From: Rhodospirillaceae bacterium
Lineage (GTDB): Bacteria > Pseudomonadota > Alphaproteobacteria > UBA8366 > GCA-2717185
Assembly: GCA_018660965.1 (NCBI GenBank)
Contig: JABJJH010000343.1
Coordinates: 1-14,353 of the forward strand
DNA: 14,353 nucleotides
Direction of reading: 5' to 3'
Below are positions 1 through 7,045 of this stretch, piece by piece. Under the pieces are notes generated by a model. That model was not told where the DNA came from. It saw nothing but the letters and a program-made list of their open reading frames with translations, and made no database searches. How positions within the stretch are numbered: the stretch's first letter is position 1; each line of letters opens with the position of its first letter. The position numbers and the translations under genes were made by a program.

Positions 1-528
1 CATGCCGCCCGCCGGGCTTTCCGCGCGGTCGGCGCGCCAGCCCCCCGTTTGGAAACTGAGCGCGCCAAGTCCGGACATGTTCGTTTCCACATGCATGATT
101 GTTCCCAGTGATCCGGAATCGATGCGGTTTTTCAGCTCGGTCCAGGATGGCATGAACCGGCGGTTATGACCCAGCGCCAGCACCACCCCGGCCGCGTCCG
201 CCGCCGCGACGGATTCTTCGGCGCTGACCTTCGTCAGGGTGAACGGCTTTTCGACGAACACGTGCTTGCCCGCCGCAGACGCCTGCACGATTTGTTCGGC
301 GTGTTGGGAATGCGGTGTCGAAAGGACCACGGCGTCGATGGCGGGGTCGGCCAAAATCTCGGCGTAGTCGTCACTCAGCGGAAACCCCTTTTCCGCCGCG
401 TAATCCGCCGCCTTGGATACGGTCCGCGTCATTCCAGCGGTAAATCGGATTTTGTCGCTTTTTCCCTGCACCGAATTCACCAGAACTCTCGCCCAGCCAC
501 CCAGGCCCACTATCGCCGCGTTGATCAC
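1..528 (-). CDS. Gfo/Idh/MocA family oxidoreductase (C-terminus cut by window edge)
   Basis: This is the N-terminal 176 residues of an NAD(P)-dependent oxidoreductase of the Gfo/Idh/MocA family, which usually acts on sugars, inositols or related polyols. The translation begins VINAAIVGLGGWARV, a Rossmann nucleotide-binding turn. It continues with a DPAIDAVVLSTPHSQHAE segment and the family hallmark EKPFTL, whose Lys lies in the active site, then GHNRRFMP. The start is a GTG at 528, chosen because the Rossmann strand begins at once and a purine-rich GGGGAAG lies just upstream; no ATG fits. It lies 41 bp downstream of the acyl-CoA dehydrogenase on the same strand, so the two are probably co-transcribed. 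The reading frame stays open to base 1. The substrate cannot be predicted because the C-terminal domain is outside the window. Confidence 0.93.
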   Translation of the reverse strand, partial: MINAAIVGLGGWARVLVNSVQGKSDKIRFTAGMTRTVSKAADYAAEKGFPLSDDYAEILADPAIDAVVLSTPHSQHAEQIVQASAAGKHVFVEKPFTLTKVSAEESVAAADAAGVVLALGHNRRFMPSWTELKNRIDSGSLGTIMHVETNMSGLGALSFQTGGWRADRAESPAGGM

Positions 529-569
529 GTTTTCTTCCCCTTGGATATTGTCTGTTTGGTTTGATGCGG

Positions 570-1724
570 CTATCCGTGCTGCAGCACGACACGGCCAATT
601 TTTTCTCGCGCAACGATCATTTTCATGATTTGCGCGGTCCCGTCGCCGATCTCCAACCCGATGACGTCGCGCAGTCGTTGTTGATGCGGCAAGTCCCTGG
701 CGTATCCCATCTGACCGTTCATCAACAAACAGTCGTGGATTATATCGACCGAGGTTTTTGGCCCCATCCATTTCGACATCGCGGCCTCGCTGGTATGCGC
801 CAGGCCCTGATCGCGCCGCCACAGGGTCTCGAAGCAGATCAAGCGCGTCGTCCTGTATCGCGCTTCCGCTTCGGCCAACGGAAAGCTGACGCCCTGAAAC
901 TGCGCCAGGGGACGGCCAAAGGCCTCGCGTTCGCTGACATGTGCCCAGGTCTCATCCAGCGACGCCCGCGCCGCGCCCAGGCATTGCAGACCGATCAGCG
1001 CGCGGCTGTAGTCGAACCCCTGCATGACCTGGCGGAACCCGCCGCCTTCCTCCCCCAGCATCATGGCGGCGGGCACGCGCACGGAATCAAAAAACAGCGA
1101 CCCGCGGCCGACCGACCCCGACCCGAGATCATCAAAGCGGGTCCGCGACACGCCGGGAACGTCCAGCGGCGTCAGAAAGGCGCTGACCCCGCGCGCGCCC
1201 GCGCCGCCTGTACGCGCGAACACCACCGCGACATCGGCCTGATCCGCCAGCGAAATAGAGGTCTTCTCACCATTCAGGATAAAGCCGCCGTCCCCGTCGG
1301 ACTCGGCGCGCAGTCGCAAATTCGCGGCATCCGACCCACCGCCGGGTTCGGTCAGCGCCAAAGCAGCCAACGCCGTTCCGTTGACGATTTTCGGAACCCA
1401 TTCCCGCGCGGCGGCCTCATTGGCGTGCGTGGCTATGATTTGCGCGATCAACGACCCCAGCACCTGCACATAGGCCGCATTCATGTCGCCGTGCGACAGT
1501 TCCTCCACGATGATCCCGACCGACACGCTATCCAGATCGAAACCGCCGAATTCCGCCGGTGAATCCCCCGCGATTAAACCCAGCGCGCCCATTTCCGCAA
1601 CGACATCGCGGTCCAGGCATTGCGCATCCTCGCGCGCCTTGTAGGCCGGTGCGAGCTTATCTTGCGCAAAACGGCGTGCGGTGTCGCGGATGGCGTCTTG
1701 TTCCGGCGAAAATGAAAAATCCAT
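570..1724 (-). CDS. Acyl-CoA dehydrogenase, possibly cyclohexanecarboxyl-CoA dehydrogenase-like
   Basis: A 384-residue FAD-dependent acyl-CoA dehydrogenase, expected to oxidise an acyl-CoA to the enoyl-CoA and pass electrons to ETF. The N-terminal helical domain starts MDFSFSPEQDAIRD. The FAD/substrate motif LALTEPGGGSDAANL and the C-terminal REAFGRPLAQFQGV and GDGTAQIMKMIVARE segments are all present, and the length is normal. The frame is open upstream to an ATG at 1787, with a second ATG at 1757. The start at 1724 was chosen because family members begin at this MDF; the 1757 ATG has a weak upstream AGG and cannot be excluded. The usual catalytic Glu of the EGT motif is Asp361 (GDGT), and the alternative Glu position of isovaleryl-CoA-type enzymes is Ser240 (FDYSRA). 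From memory this resembles cyclohexanecarboxyl-CoA dehydrogenases, some of which use an Asp base; that substrate assignment is inference. Confidence 0.93.
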   Translation of the reverse strand: MDFSFSPEQDAIRDTARRFAQDKLAPAYKAREDAQCLDRDVVAEMGALGLIAGDSPAEFGGFDLDSVSVGIIVEELSHGDMNAAYVQVLGSLIAQIIATHANEAAAREWVPKIVNGTALAALALTEPGGGSDAANLRLRAESDGDGGFILNGEKTSISLADQADVAVVFARTGGAGARGVSAFLTPLDVPGVSRTRFDDLGSGSVGRGSLFFDSVRVPAAMMLGEEGGGFRQVMQGFDYSRALIGLQCLGAARASLDETWAHVSEREAFGRPLAQFQGVSFPLAEAEARYRTTRLICFETLWRRDQGLAHTSEAAMSKWMGPKTSVDIIHDCLLMNGQMGYARDLPHQQRLRDVIGLEIGDGTAQIMKMIVAREKIGRVVLQHG

Positions 1725-1775
1725 AGCGGGCAAACCAGAAATTGAACGTGGCCGCATCTTAACCTGTCTGAACGC

Positions 1776-1797
1776 CTTGCCAAGCAAGCGTCGACGC
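1776..1797. promoter_or_regulatory. Palindromes in the divergent intergenic region, candidate operator
   Basis: Between the divergent dehydrogenase and SDR genes lie two adjacent inverted repeats. CTTGC-CAA-GCAAG occupies 1776-1788, and GCGTCGACGC, a perfect 10-bp palindrome, occupies 1788-1797. Their place between two divergent starts suggests a shared operator. A short self-complementary GC-rich sequence can arise by chance, and no regulator gene adjoins this pair in the window. Confidence 0.3.
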
Positions 1798-1880
1798 GAC
1801 GGCGGTCAAAGATATTGTTAAATCATGGCCACCGTGATTTCTTGCCGCCATCCGTTTCGCATCCAAGCAAGAGGCCTTTC

Positions 1881-2750
1881 ATGAGCGAATACAATGCCAA
1901 TTTCGGCCTGTCCGACGACGAACTCCTCGAATTGCCGACCGTCTTCGCGGCGGATTTGTTCAAGGACAAGGTCGTACTGGTGTCCGGCGGGGGCAGCGGA
2001 TTGGGCAAGGCGGCGGCGGTGTTGTTCGCCCGGCTTGGCGCGACCCTCGTGTTGTGCGGTCGCAACGAATCCCGCCTCGACGCCGCCCAAACGCTAATCG
2101 CCGGACTTGACGGTGAGGTGATGACCCAGGCCATGACCATCCGTGACGCCGACGCGGTGACCGCAACGATGGACGCCGTGTGGGACCGGTTCGGGCGTCT
2201 GGATGTGTTGATCAACAACGCGGGCGGACAATTCCCGCAAGCCGCCATCGATTTTTCGGTCAAGGGTTGGAACGCCGTCATCGACACCAATCTGAACGGC
2301 ACCTGGTACATGATGCAGGCCGCCGCGCGCAAATGGCGCGACGCGCAGGAGAATGAGCAACCATCGGGGAACATCATCAACATGGTCGCCGATATCTGGC
2401 GCGGCATGCCCGGCATCGCCCACACTTGCGCCGCGCGCGCGGGCGTCGTCTATCTGTCGCGCAGCGTCGCGGTGGAATGGGCGCCGTATGGCATTCGCGT
2501 CAATTGCGTGGCGCCGGGCTGCGTCGAGACTGAAGCCTTCGGTCTGTATCCGCCGGAAGGCAGCGCGACCTTCCCTGAATCCAACCCGCAACTTCACGCA
2601 GGCGACGTGCAGGACATCGCCGAAGCCTGCGTCTATCTGGCGGCGCCGTCGGGAAAATTCGTCACTGGCGAAGTCATCACCGTCGACGGCGGTCAGCAGC
2701 TATGGGGCGACCCCTGGCCCACGGGGCGCCCGGATTATTTCAAGCTGTAG
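1881..2750 (+). CDS. SDR family oxidoreductase, PECR / 2,4-dienoyl-CoA reductase-like
   Basis: A 289-residue short-chain dehydrogenase/reductase. It has the nucleotide-binding GGGSGLG at residues 36-42, NNAG at 112-115 followed by GQFP, and the late conserved RVNCVAPG. The usual catalytic Tyr-x-x-x-Lys is replaced: the aligned segment is HTCAARAGV at 181-189, giving Thr182 and Arg186. That H-x-x-AARAG pattern, with NNAGGQFP, is what I recall from peroxisomal trans-2-enoyl-CoA reductase and related enoyl- or dienoyl-CoA reductases, so a CoA-thioester reductase is the best guess. The ATG at 1881 was chosen over one at 1815 because AAGAGG lies 6 nt upstream of it and the extra residues have no family counterpart. 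It is divergent from the acyl-CoA dehydrogenase, which fits a joint role in acyl-CoA metabolism. The exact substrate is unknown. Confidence 0.92.
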   Translation: MSEYNANFGLSDDELLELPTVFAADLFKDKVVLVSGGGSGLGKAAAVLFARLGATLVLCGRNESRLDAAQTLIAGLDGEVMTQAMTIRDADAVTATMDAVWDRFGRLDVLINNAGGQFPQAAIDFSVKGWNAVIDTNLNGTWYMMQAAARKWRDAQENEQPSGNIINMVADIWRGMPGIAHTCAARAGVVYLSRSVAVEWAPYGIRVNCVAPGCVETEAFGLYPPEGSATFPESNPQLHAGDVQDIAEACVYLAAPSGKFVTGEVITVDGGQQLWGDPWPTGRPDYFKL

Positions 2751-2880
2751 CGGCGGCGGCGCATCGACTGTCCTTTTAGAAGTTCCTAATTCGAACAGAG
2801 CATTGTCCGTAATTTGCCGAAATTTGTACCTACCCAAGAATTATTTCTGAATTCACAAGATAAACTTGCTCATTGTAATT

Positions 2881-2908
2881 TTGTTTAATAAACTACCTAC
2901 GCTAATAC
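2881..2908 (+). promoter_or_regulatory. Candidate sigma70-type promoter for the first lipoprotein gene
   Basis: A TTGTTT element at 2881-2886 is followed by a 16-nt spacer and TAATAC at 2903-2908, 18 nt before the ATG at 2927. The implied leader is very short but still includes GGATGGA as a possible ribosome binding site. The surrounding 2751-2926 stretch is AT-rich, so promoter-like matches are easy to find by chance. Nothing else was recognised there. Confidence 0.35.
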
Positions 2909-2926
2909 CTTTTATTTGGATGGATC

Positions 2927-4006
2927 ATGACATTGAAGCATCGCATATCAGCTATTTGCGCCAGCTCGGTTCTTCTTTTAATTGGTGGATGCATTTCCAC
3001 TCCATTCGAAACAAAAACCGCGCCAGGTGTTGAAACCCAAAAACCCGTCGCTTCGAAGCCTCCCGCCAATCAAACCGAAATAAAAACCGCGCCGGGTGCT
3101 GGAACACAAGAATCTGACGCGTTGAACCCTCAGGCCAAATGGGTCTTCGATATAAAATCCATTGATGCATTGGATGACAGCGACAGTTTGGGCGTTTCGA
3201 TTCGCGACCTTAATAAGAAACCGTCGAACGAGGCGCAGAGCTACCTGGAGGATAAGACGTTCTTGTTTTTTTCCGAAAGTCATGGAACCCAAGTCGAATA
3301 CTTGCATCCCGCAGGCGATTCACATCTCTGGTACCCTGGCAACCGTGGTACGGTCTACGGCAACTGGATATTCAAACAAAAAGATGGCCGGTATAATATC
3401 TGCTTCAAATATGGGAAGCGCACATTCAACCCCGTCACTCGTTCCCGGGGCGGAAAGTGGCGATGCAAAGACATCGCGGATTTTTCTTCACAGCTCACCG
3501 AGATAAGGTCAGGCGATGTTTTTGATCTCTCCTCTAGCAAGGTCCCGCACCGCCTGAGCCCTAATGGGACCACTCTCGACGCCCTTTTGTCAGGGGAAAC
3601 CGGCACCAGGGCTCCGAAAAGTCTAACGCACCGGCACACCCAAGGAATATATCTTAGAAAACAAAGAGAGGCGCTCCGCCTGATAAAATCCGAGGAATCC
3701 GCTCAAGATGTTGAACGTGCTGTCTCTCTATTCAAGGAAGCCGCAGATGGGGGAATTGCACCGGCACAATACTGGCTCGGTAAAATTTATAATACCGGAC
3801 TGTATATTAACGGGGCACAGGTTCCACAAAACAAAGTGGAGGCCGTTAAATGGCTCGATTTAGCCGCTTATCACGCTAGATCTAGAAATCGGAAACTTTC
3901 CGTTGCTAAAAAACGGGATGACATAACCGATCAATTAACGCCGCATCAAATTCTGGAGGCCAAGAACCGTTCGCAAGCGTGGATACAAAAACATCAACCC
4001 TATTAA
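2927..4006 (+). CDS. Lipoprotein with unrecognised N-terminal domain and Sel1-like C-terminus (paralog 1)
   Basis: A 359-residue predicted lipoprotein. The N-terminal hydrophobic segment ends in LLLIGGC with the lipidated Cys at residue 22; the next residue is Ile, which fits outer-membrane sorting. Residues 28-73 are a low-complexity linker with a 23-residue internal duplication (ETKTAPGVETQ / EIKTAPGAGTQ). A globular domain follows, from AKWVFD to LDALL (152 residues), with HGTQVEYLHPAGDSHLW, PGN, GNW and YNICF, and two Cys that are conserved in the paralog. The C-terminus resembles Sel1-like repeats: AVSLFKEAADGGIAPAQYWLG, then KWLDLAAYHA and a final LTPHQILEAKNRSQAW. I do not recognise the central domain. 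About 49% of its residues are identical, without gaps, to the next gene. The gene is more AT-rich than its neighbours, suggesting transfer. A periplasm-facing structural or binding role is inference only. Confidence 0.88.
   Translation: MTLKHRISAICASSVLLLIGGCISTPFETKTAPGVETQKPVASKPPANQTEIKTAPGAGTQESDALNPQAKWVFDIKSIDALDDSDSLGVSIRDLNKKPSNEAQSYLEDKTFLFFSESHGTQVEYLHPAGDSHLWYPGNRGTVYGNWIFKQKDGRYNICFKYGKRTFNPVTRSRGGKWRCKDIADFSSQLTEIRSGDVFDLSSSKVPHRLSPNGTTLDALLSGETGTRAPKSLTHRHTQGIYLRKQREALRLIKSEESAQDVERAVSLFKEAADGGIAPAQYWLGKIYNTGLYINGAQVPQNKVEAVKWLDLAAYHARSRNRKLSVAKKRDDITDQLTPHQILEAKNRSQAWIQKHQPY
3008..3109 (+). repeat. Internal 69-bp-period direct duplication in lipoprotein 1
   Basis: Bases 3008-3040 and 3077-3109 match at 28 of 33 positions with a spacing of 69 bp (23 codons). 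They encode ETKTAPGVETQ and EIKTAPGAGTQ in the same frame, just after the lipobox. The paralogous gene downstream lacks this linker repeat. Confidence 0.75.
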
Positions 4007-4090
4007 ACTTCCAATCCTTGCTCGAATCAATCGGCCTATACAGCGTTATTTTCACGGCGGCCAAATTTTTTAATCCAAGAGCAGGACCTT

Positions 4091-5215
4091 ATGACGCGCA
4101 TGGAATGGCTACGCGGTAATGGACAAACTGATTTCAACGGCAGAGGTGTTTGGGCCTATATAATTTCAGGTATTTTTCTCACGCTGCTTGCGGGGTGCAT
4201 GCCGACCGGCCGTTCGGCGAATTGTGGCATTGTCGCGATTCCCGGATATAAATCCAGCGCCCCGAAGATATTAGACGTACCCTGCCCCCCGCCAGGGACA
4301 TCGACATCGGTAGCTGCGGAAGCAATTTTGTATGCCGAACCTTTAGTTTTGGACCCAGGCGCCAAATGGGTCTTTGACTGGAAGACTATCAAGAGAATGG
4401 ATGAAAACCATAGTCTTGGCGCCGCCGTCCATGACATCAACCAAATGCCGCCAGATAACGCGTGGGCCTACTTATCGGGCAAGACGCTCATGACATTCAG
4501 AAACTTCCATGGAACACAAATAGAATATTTTCACCCTGTCGGCGATGTGCATCTATGGCACCCGGGGAATAGCCGCACCGTGGATGGAGATTGGCAATTA
4601 GTTGCACGGAACAAACGATATAAAATTTGCTTCAGATATGACGGGAAGACAATTAAATCAGTGACTCTTTCACGTTACGGAAAATCGAATTGCATGGACC
4701 TTGTAGATATATCTGCGTCAACCAAGGAAACCCGGACGGGTGATATATTTAATCTCACATCCGGAAGCGTTCCATTTTCATTAAGCCCCGAGGCGACCAA
4801 ATTTGACGCTCTCTTGACAAATAAATACACTACGCGAGGACAAAAAAACGCCGCCCCCATGCGCGCACTTGGAAAATATATTCAAAAATATACAGAAGCC
4901 CTGCGTCTCTTGGATGAGGGGGAGGATAGACAAAGCTCAAAACAGGCAATCGCGCTTTTAATGGAAGCCGCACAAGCCGGGTTTGCGCCTGCACAGCTTT
5001 GGTTCAGCATACATCATTCCGAAGGTTCATATGTGACGCGAAACGATGTTGAATCCGCCAAGTGGGCGGACCTTACCGCTTACCATGCGCAAACAAGAAG
5101 GCTAAAAATTATTGCCATGAAAAGACGGAATTACAGTAACAGGCAATTAACGCCGCAAGACAGAGTGGAGGCTAAAAATCGATCCCAAACGTGGATGATA
5201 AAATACCGAAAATAG
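4091..5215 (+). CDS. Lipoprotein with unrecognised N-terminal domain and Sel1-like C-terminus (paralog 2)
   Basis: A 374-residue predicted lipoprotein and tandem paralog of the preceding gene. A long polar N-region precedes the hydrophobic segment ending LTLLAGC, with the lipobox Cys at residue 36. The shared 152-residue domain runs from AKWVFDW to FDALL. By hand alignment 75 of 152 positions are identical to paralog 1 with no gap, including HGTQ-x-EY, GD-x-HLW, PGN, the ICF and C-x-D cysteines and SR-x-GK. The C-terminus has Sel1-like sequence, AIALLMEAAQAGFAPAQLW, then KWADLTAYHA and LTPQDRVEAKNRSQTW. The ATG at 4091 is supported by AGGA 4 nt upstream; Met4 is an alternative. The gene starts 84 bp after paralog 1 on the same strand with no clear terminator between, so an operon is likely. 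Its stop lies 4 nt from the stop of the convergent cyclase. Function is unknown. Confidence 0.88.
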   Translation: MTRMEWLRGNGQTDFNGRGVWAYIISGIFLTLLAGCMPTGRSANCGIVAIPGYKSSAPKILDVPCPPPGTSTSVAAEAILYAEPLVLDPGAKWVFDWKTIKRMDENHSLGAAVHDINQMPPDNAWAYLSGKTLMTFRNFHGTQIEYFHPVGDVHLWHPGNSRTVDGDWQLVARNKRYKICFRYDGKTIKSVTLSRYGKSNCMDLVDISASTKETRTGDIFNLTSGSVPFSLSPEATKFDALLTNKYTTRGQKNAAPMRALGKYIQKYTEALRLLDEGEDRQSSKQAIALLMEAAQAGFAPAQLWFSIHHSEGSYVTRNDVESAKWADLTAYHAQTRRLKIIAMKRRNYSNRQLTPQDRVEAKNRSQTWMIKYRK

Positions 5216-5219
5216 AGTT

Positions 5220-6986
5220 TTACGGCAATCCCGCATCAATCAGCGATTGGCGATCCATGGCGAGCCGTTTTGGGTCGGCGCAGTTTTGGGTTTTTTCCCA
5301 GTTCGCGACGGTGAAGTCAGGACGTTCCACCAGCAGGGCCCTGGCGTGCTTGCACGCAACTTCCATCTCCCCCATGTCGGCGCAGGTCAGGACCATGTCG
5401 ACAAGCCCGAACCCGGCGCCGTGACGGTTGTATTCGGTAAGGATGGCCAGCGCATCGTCAAGGCGCCCGGCATAGCGATAGGCATGACCCAGCACCCCGC
5501 GATACCAACCGGGGTCGAGCGGGTTCAGTTCAATCGCATGCCTGGCTTCGCGCACCGCGTCATCCGGGCGTTCCGCGAAGGTCAGCGCCAGCGCATAGAG
5601 CGCGCGTAAATCGGCGTGATCCGGGGCGGAATCTACCGCGCGCGCGTAGGCCGCGACGGAGTCATCGAGCCGCAGATAGCTCATATGCCAGTAGCCGAGC
5701 GCCGCCCAGCCGTCCGCGTTGCCCTCATCGATGGCCAGCGCCTGATCCGCAAGTTCTTTCGCCATGCGCAGCGACTCGTCCCGGTCGGGCGTCCAGTGGA
5801 ATCGCCCTTCGATGGCGTGAACGCAGGCGAGCATGGCGCGAATTTGCGCCGAGTCCGGATCTTCGGCCAACGCCTGTTCGAAGCATTCGCGCGCATGGCG
5901 GTAAGTGTCGGCGCTTACGGTGCGAAACAGGCTGAGCCCACGAATGAACAGCGTCCACGCCGCGACATTGCCAGTCGTCGTATAGCGCAGTTTGGCCTGC
6001 TCGCCCTCGGTCAACTCCACCTGAAGGGCGGTCGCGATGGTCAGGGTGATTTCATCCTGGACTGCAAAGACATCCTCAAGGCCGCGATCATAGCGGTTCG
6101 ACCATAAATGTTCTTCGGTTTCGGTGTCGGTCAGTTGCACGGTGACGCGAATGCGATTGCCGGACTTGCGCAGGCTTCCGGTGACGACATAGCGCGCATT
6201 GAGTTCACCGCCGGCGTCGTGCGCCGAAATCGCACGGTTTTTGAAGGTGAACGCGGAATTGCGCGACACGACCGATAGCTGACCAATCTGCGACAGCGTC
6301 GTGATCAGATCCTCGGTAACCCCGTCGGCGAAATACTCTTGTTCCGGGTCGCCGCTCAGATTTTCGAACGGCAGCACCGCGATGGCCGGTTTTTCAGATT
6401 TCGCCGCCTGTGGCGCCAGGGCGGGCGTCGGGATTGGCTCAGAGTCGGAGACAGGGACGGCGGACCGCACGGCGTAGCTGCGCACCGGCGCCAAAATATT
6501 CTTAACCGTCTGTTCGCCCATATCTTCGTAATCAAGGCTGAGGATGGTGCGTATCTGGTCATGAACGGAGCCCGAAATGCGAATGCCGCCCGGTTCGGCC
6601 AGGGTTTCCAGCCGCGCCGCGACATTGACGCCGGTGCCGTAAATATCGGCGCCCTCGATAATGATTTCGCCAAGGTTGACGCCGACCCGGAACTCGATGC
6701 GGCTGTCGGCGGGAATATTGACGTTGCGGTCGCGCAACGCTTCCTGCATCTCGACGCAGCTCTTGAGCGCATCGGTCACGCTGGCGAACTCCACCAGCAT
6801 TCCGTCCCCCATCGTTTTAACGATGCGGCCCCGGTATTCCGCCATCTTCGGGTCGATTATTTCTTCGCGCAATTGTTGAAGCCGCGCCAGCGTCCCTGCT
6901 TCGTCCCCCTCCATGAGACGGGAATATCCAGCGATATCCGCAACGACAATCGCCGCGAGCCTGCGTATCAATTCACCTTGCGCCAT
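5220..6986 (-). CDS. Predicted class III adenylate cyclase with TolB-like domain and TPRs
   Basis: A 588-residue protein with three regions. Residues 9-175 form a class III nucleotidyl cyclase catalytic domain. The metal-binding aspartates are Asp17 (VVADIAGYS) and Asp61 (MGDGMLVEF). Lys57 and Asp114 occupy the base-specifying positions in the adenylate-type combination, and Asn121 and Arg125 (GVNVAARLE) are the transition-state residues, so it should make cAMP from ATP. Residues about 195-325 form the TolB-like domain common in these proteins (AVLPFENLSGDPEQEYFADG, then YVVTGSLRKSG and LWSNRYDR). Residues about 340-560 are TPR-like helical repeats. No signal peptide or membrane segment is visible. 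The ATG at 6986 has AGGA 5 nt upstream. It lies 59 bp downstream of the transporter gene on the same strand and may be co-transcribed. The TPR/TolB part probably senses a partner or ligand; which one is unknown. Confidence 0.93.
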   Translation of the reverse strand: MAQGELIRRLAAIVVADIAGYSRLMEGDEAGTLARLQQLREEIIDPKMAEYRGRIVKTMGDGMLVEFASVTDALKSCVEMQEALRDRNVNIPADSRIEFRVGVNLGEIIIEGADIYGTGVNVAARLETLAEPGGIRISGSVHDQIRTILSLDYEDMGEQTVKNILAPVRSYAVRSAVPVSDSEPIPTPALAPQAAKSEKPAIAVLPFENLSGDPEQEYFADGVTEDLITTLSQIGQLSVVSRNSAFTFKNRAISAHDAGGELNARYVVTGSLRKSGNRIRVTVQLTDTETEEHLWSNRYDRGLEDVFAVQDEITLTIATALQVELTEGEQAKLRYTTTGNVAAWTLFIRGLSLFRTVSADTYRHARECFEQALAEDPDSAQIRAMLACVHAIEGRFHWTPDRDESLRMAKELADQALAIDEGNADGWAALGYWHMSYLRLDDSVAAYARAVDSAPDHADLRALYALALTFAERPDDAVREARHAIELNPLDPGWYRGVLGHAYRYAGRLDDALAILTEYNRHGAGFGLVDMVLTCADMGEMEVACKHARALLVERPDFTVANWEKTQNCADPKRLAMDRQSLIDAGLP

Positions 6987-7045
6987 GATTTTCCTAACTC
7001 TTCAACGATGTGGAGTCTACGAACGGGCGCCCCCGGTGTCCATGT

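Noticed and set aside
561..1562. Long plus-strand ORF (333 codons) opposite the acyl-CoA dehydrogenase
   Set aside because: Arg/Gln/His-rich translation with no domain; it is the antisense shadow of a clear dehydrogenase with intact family motifs.
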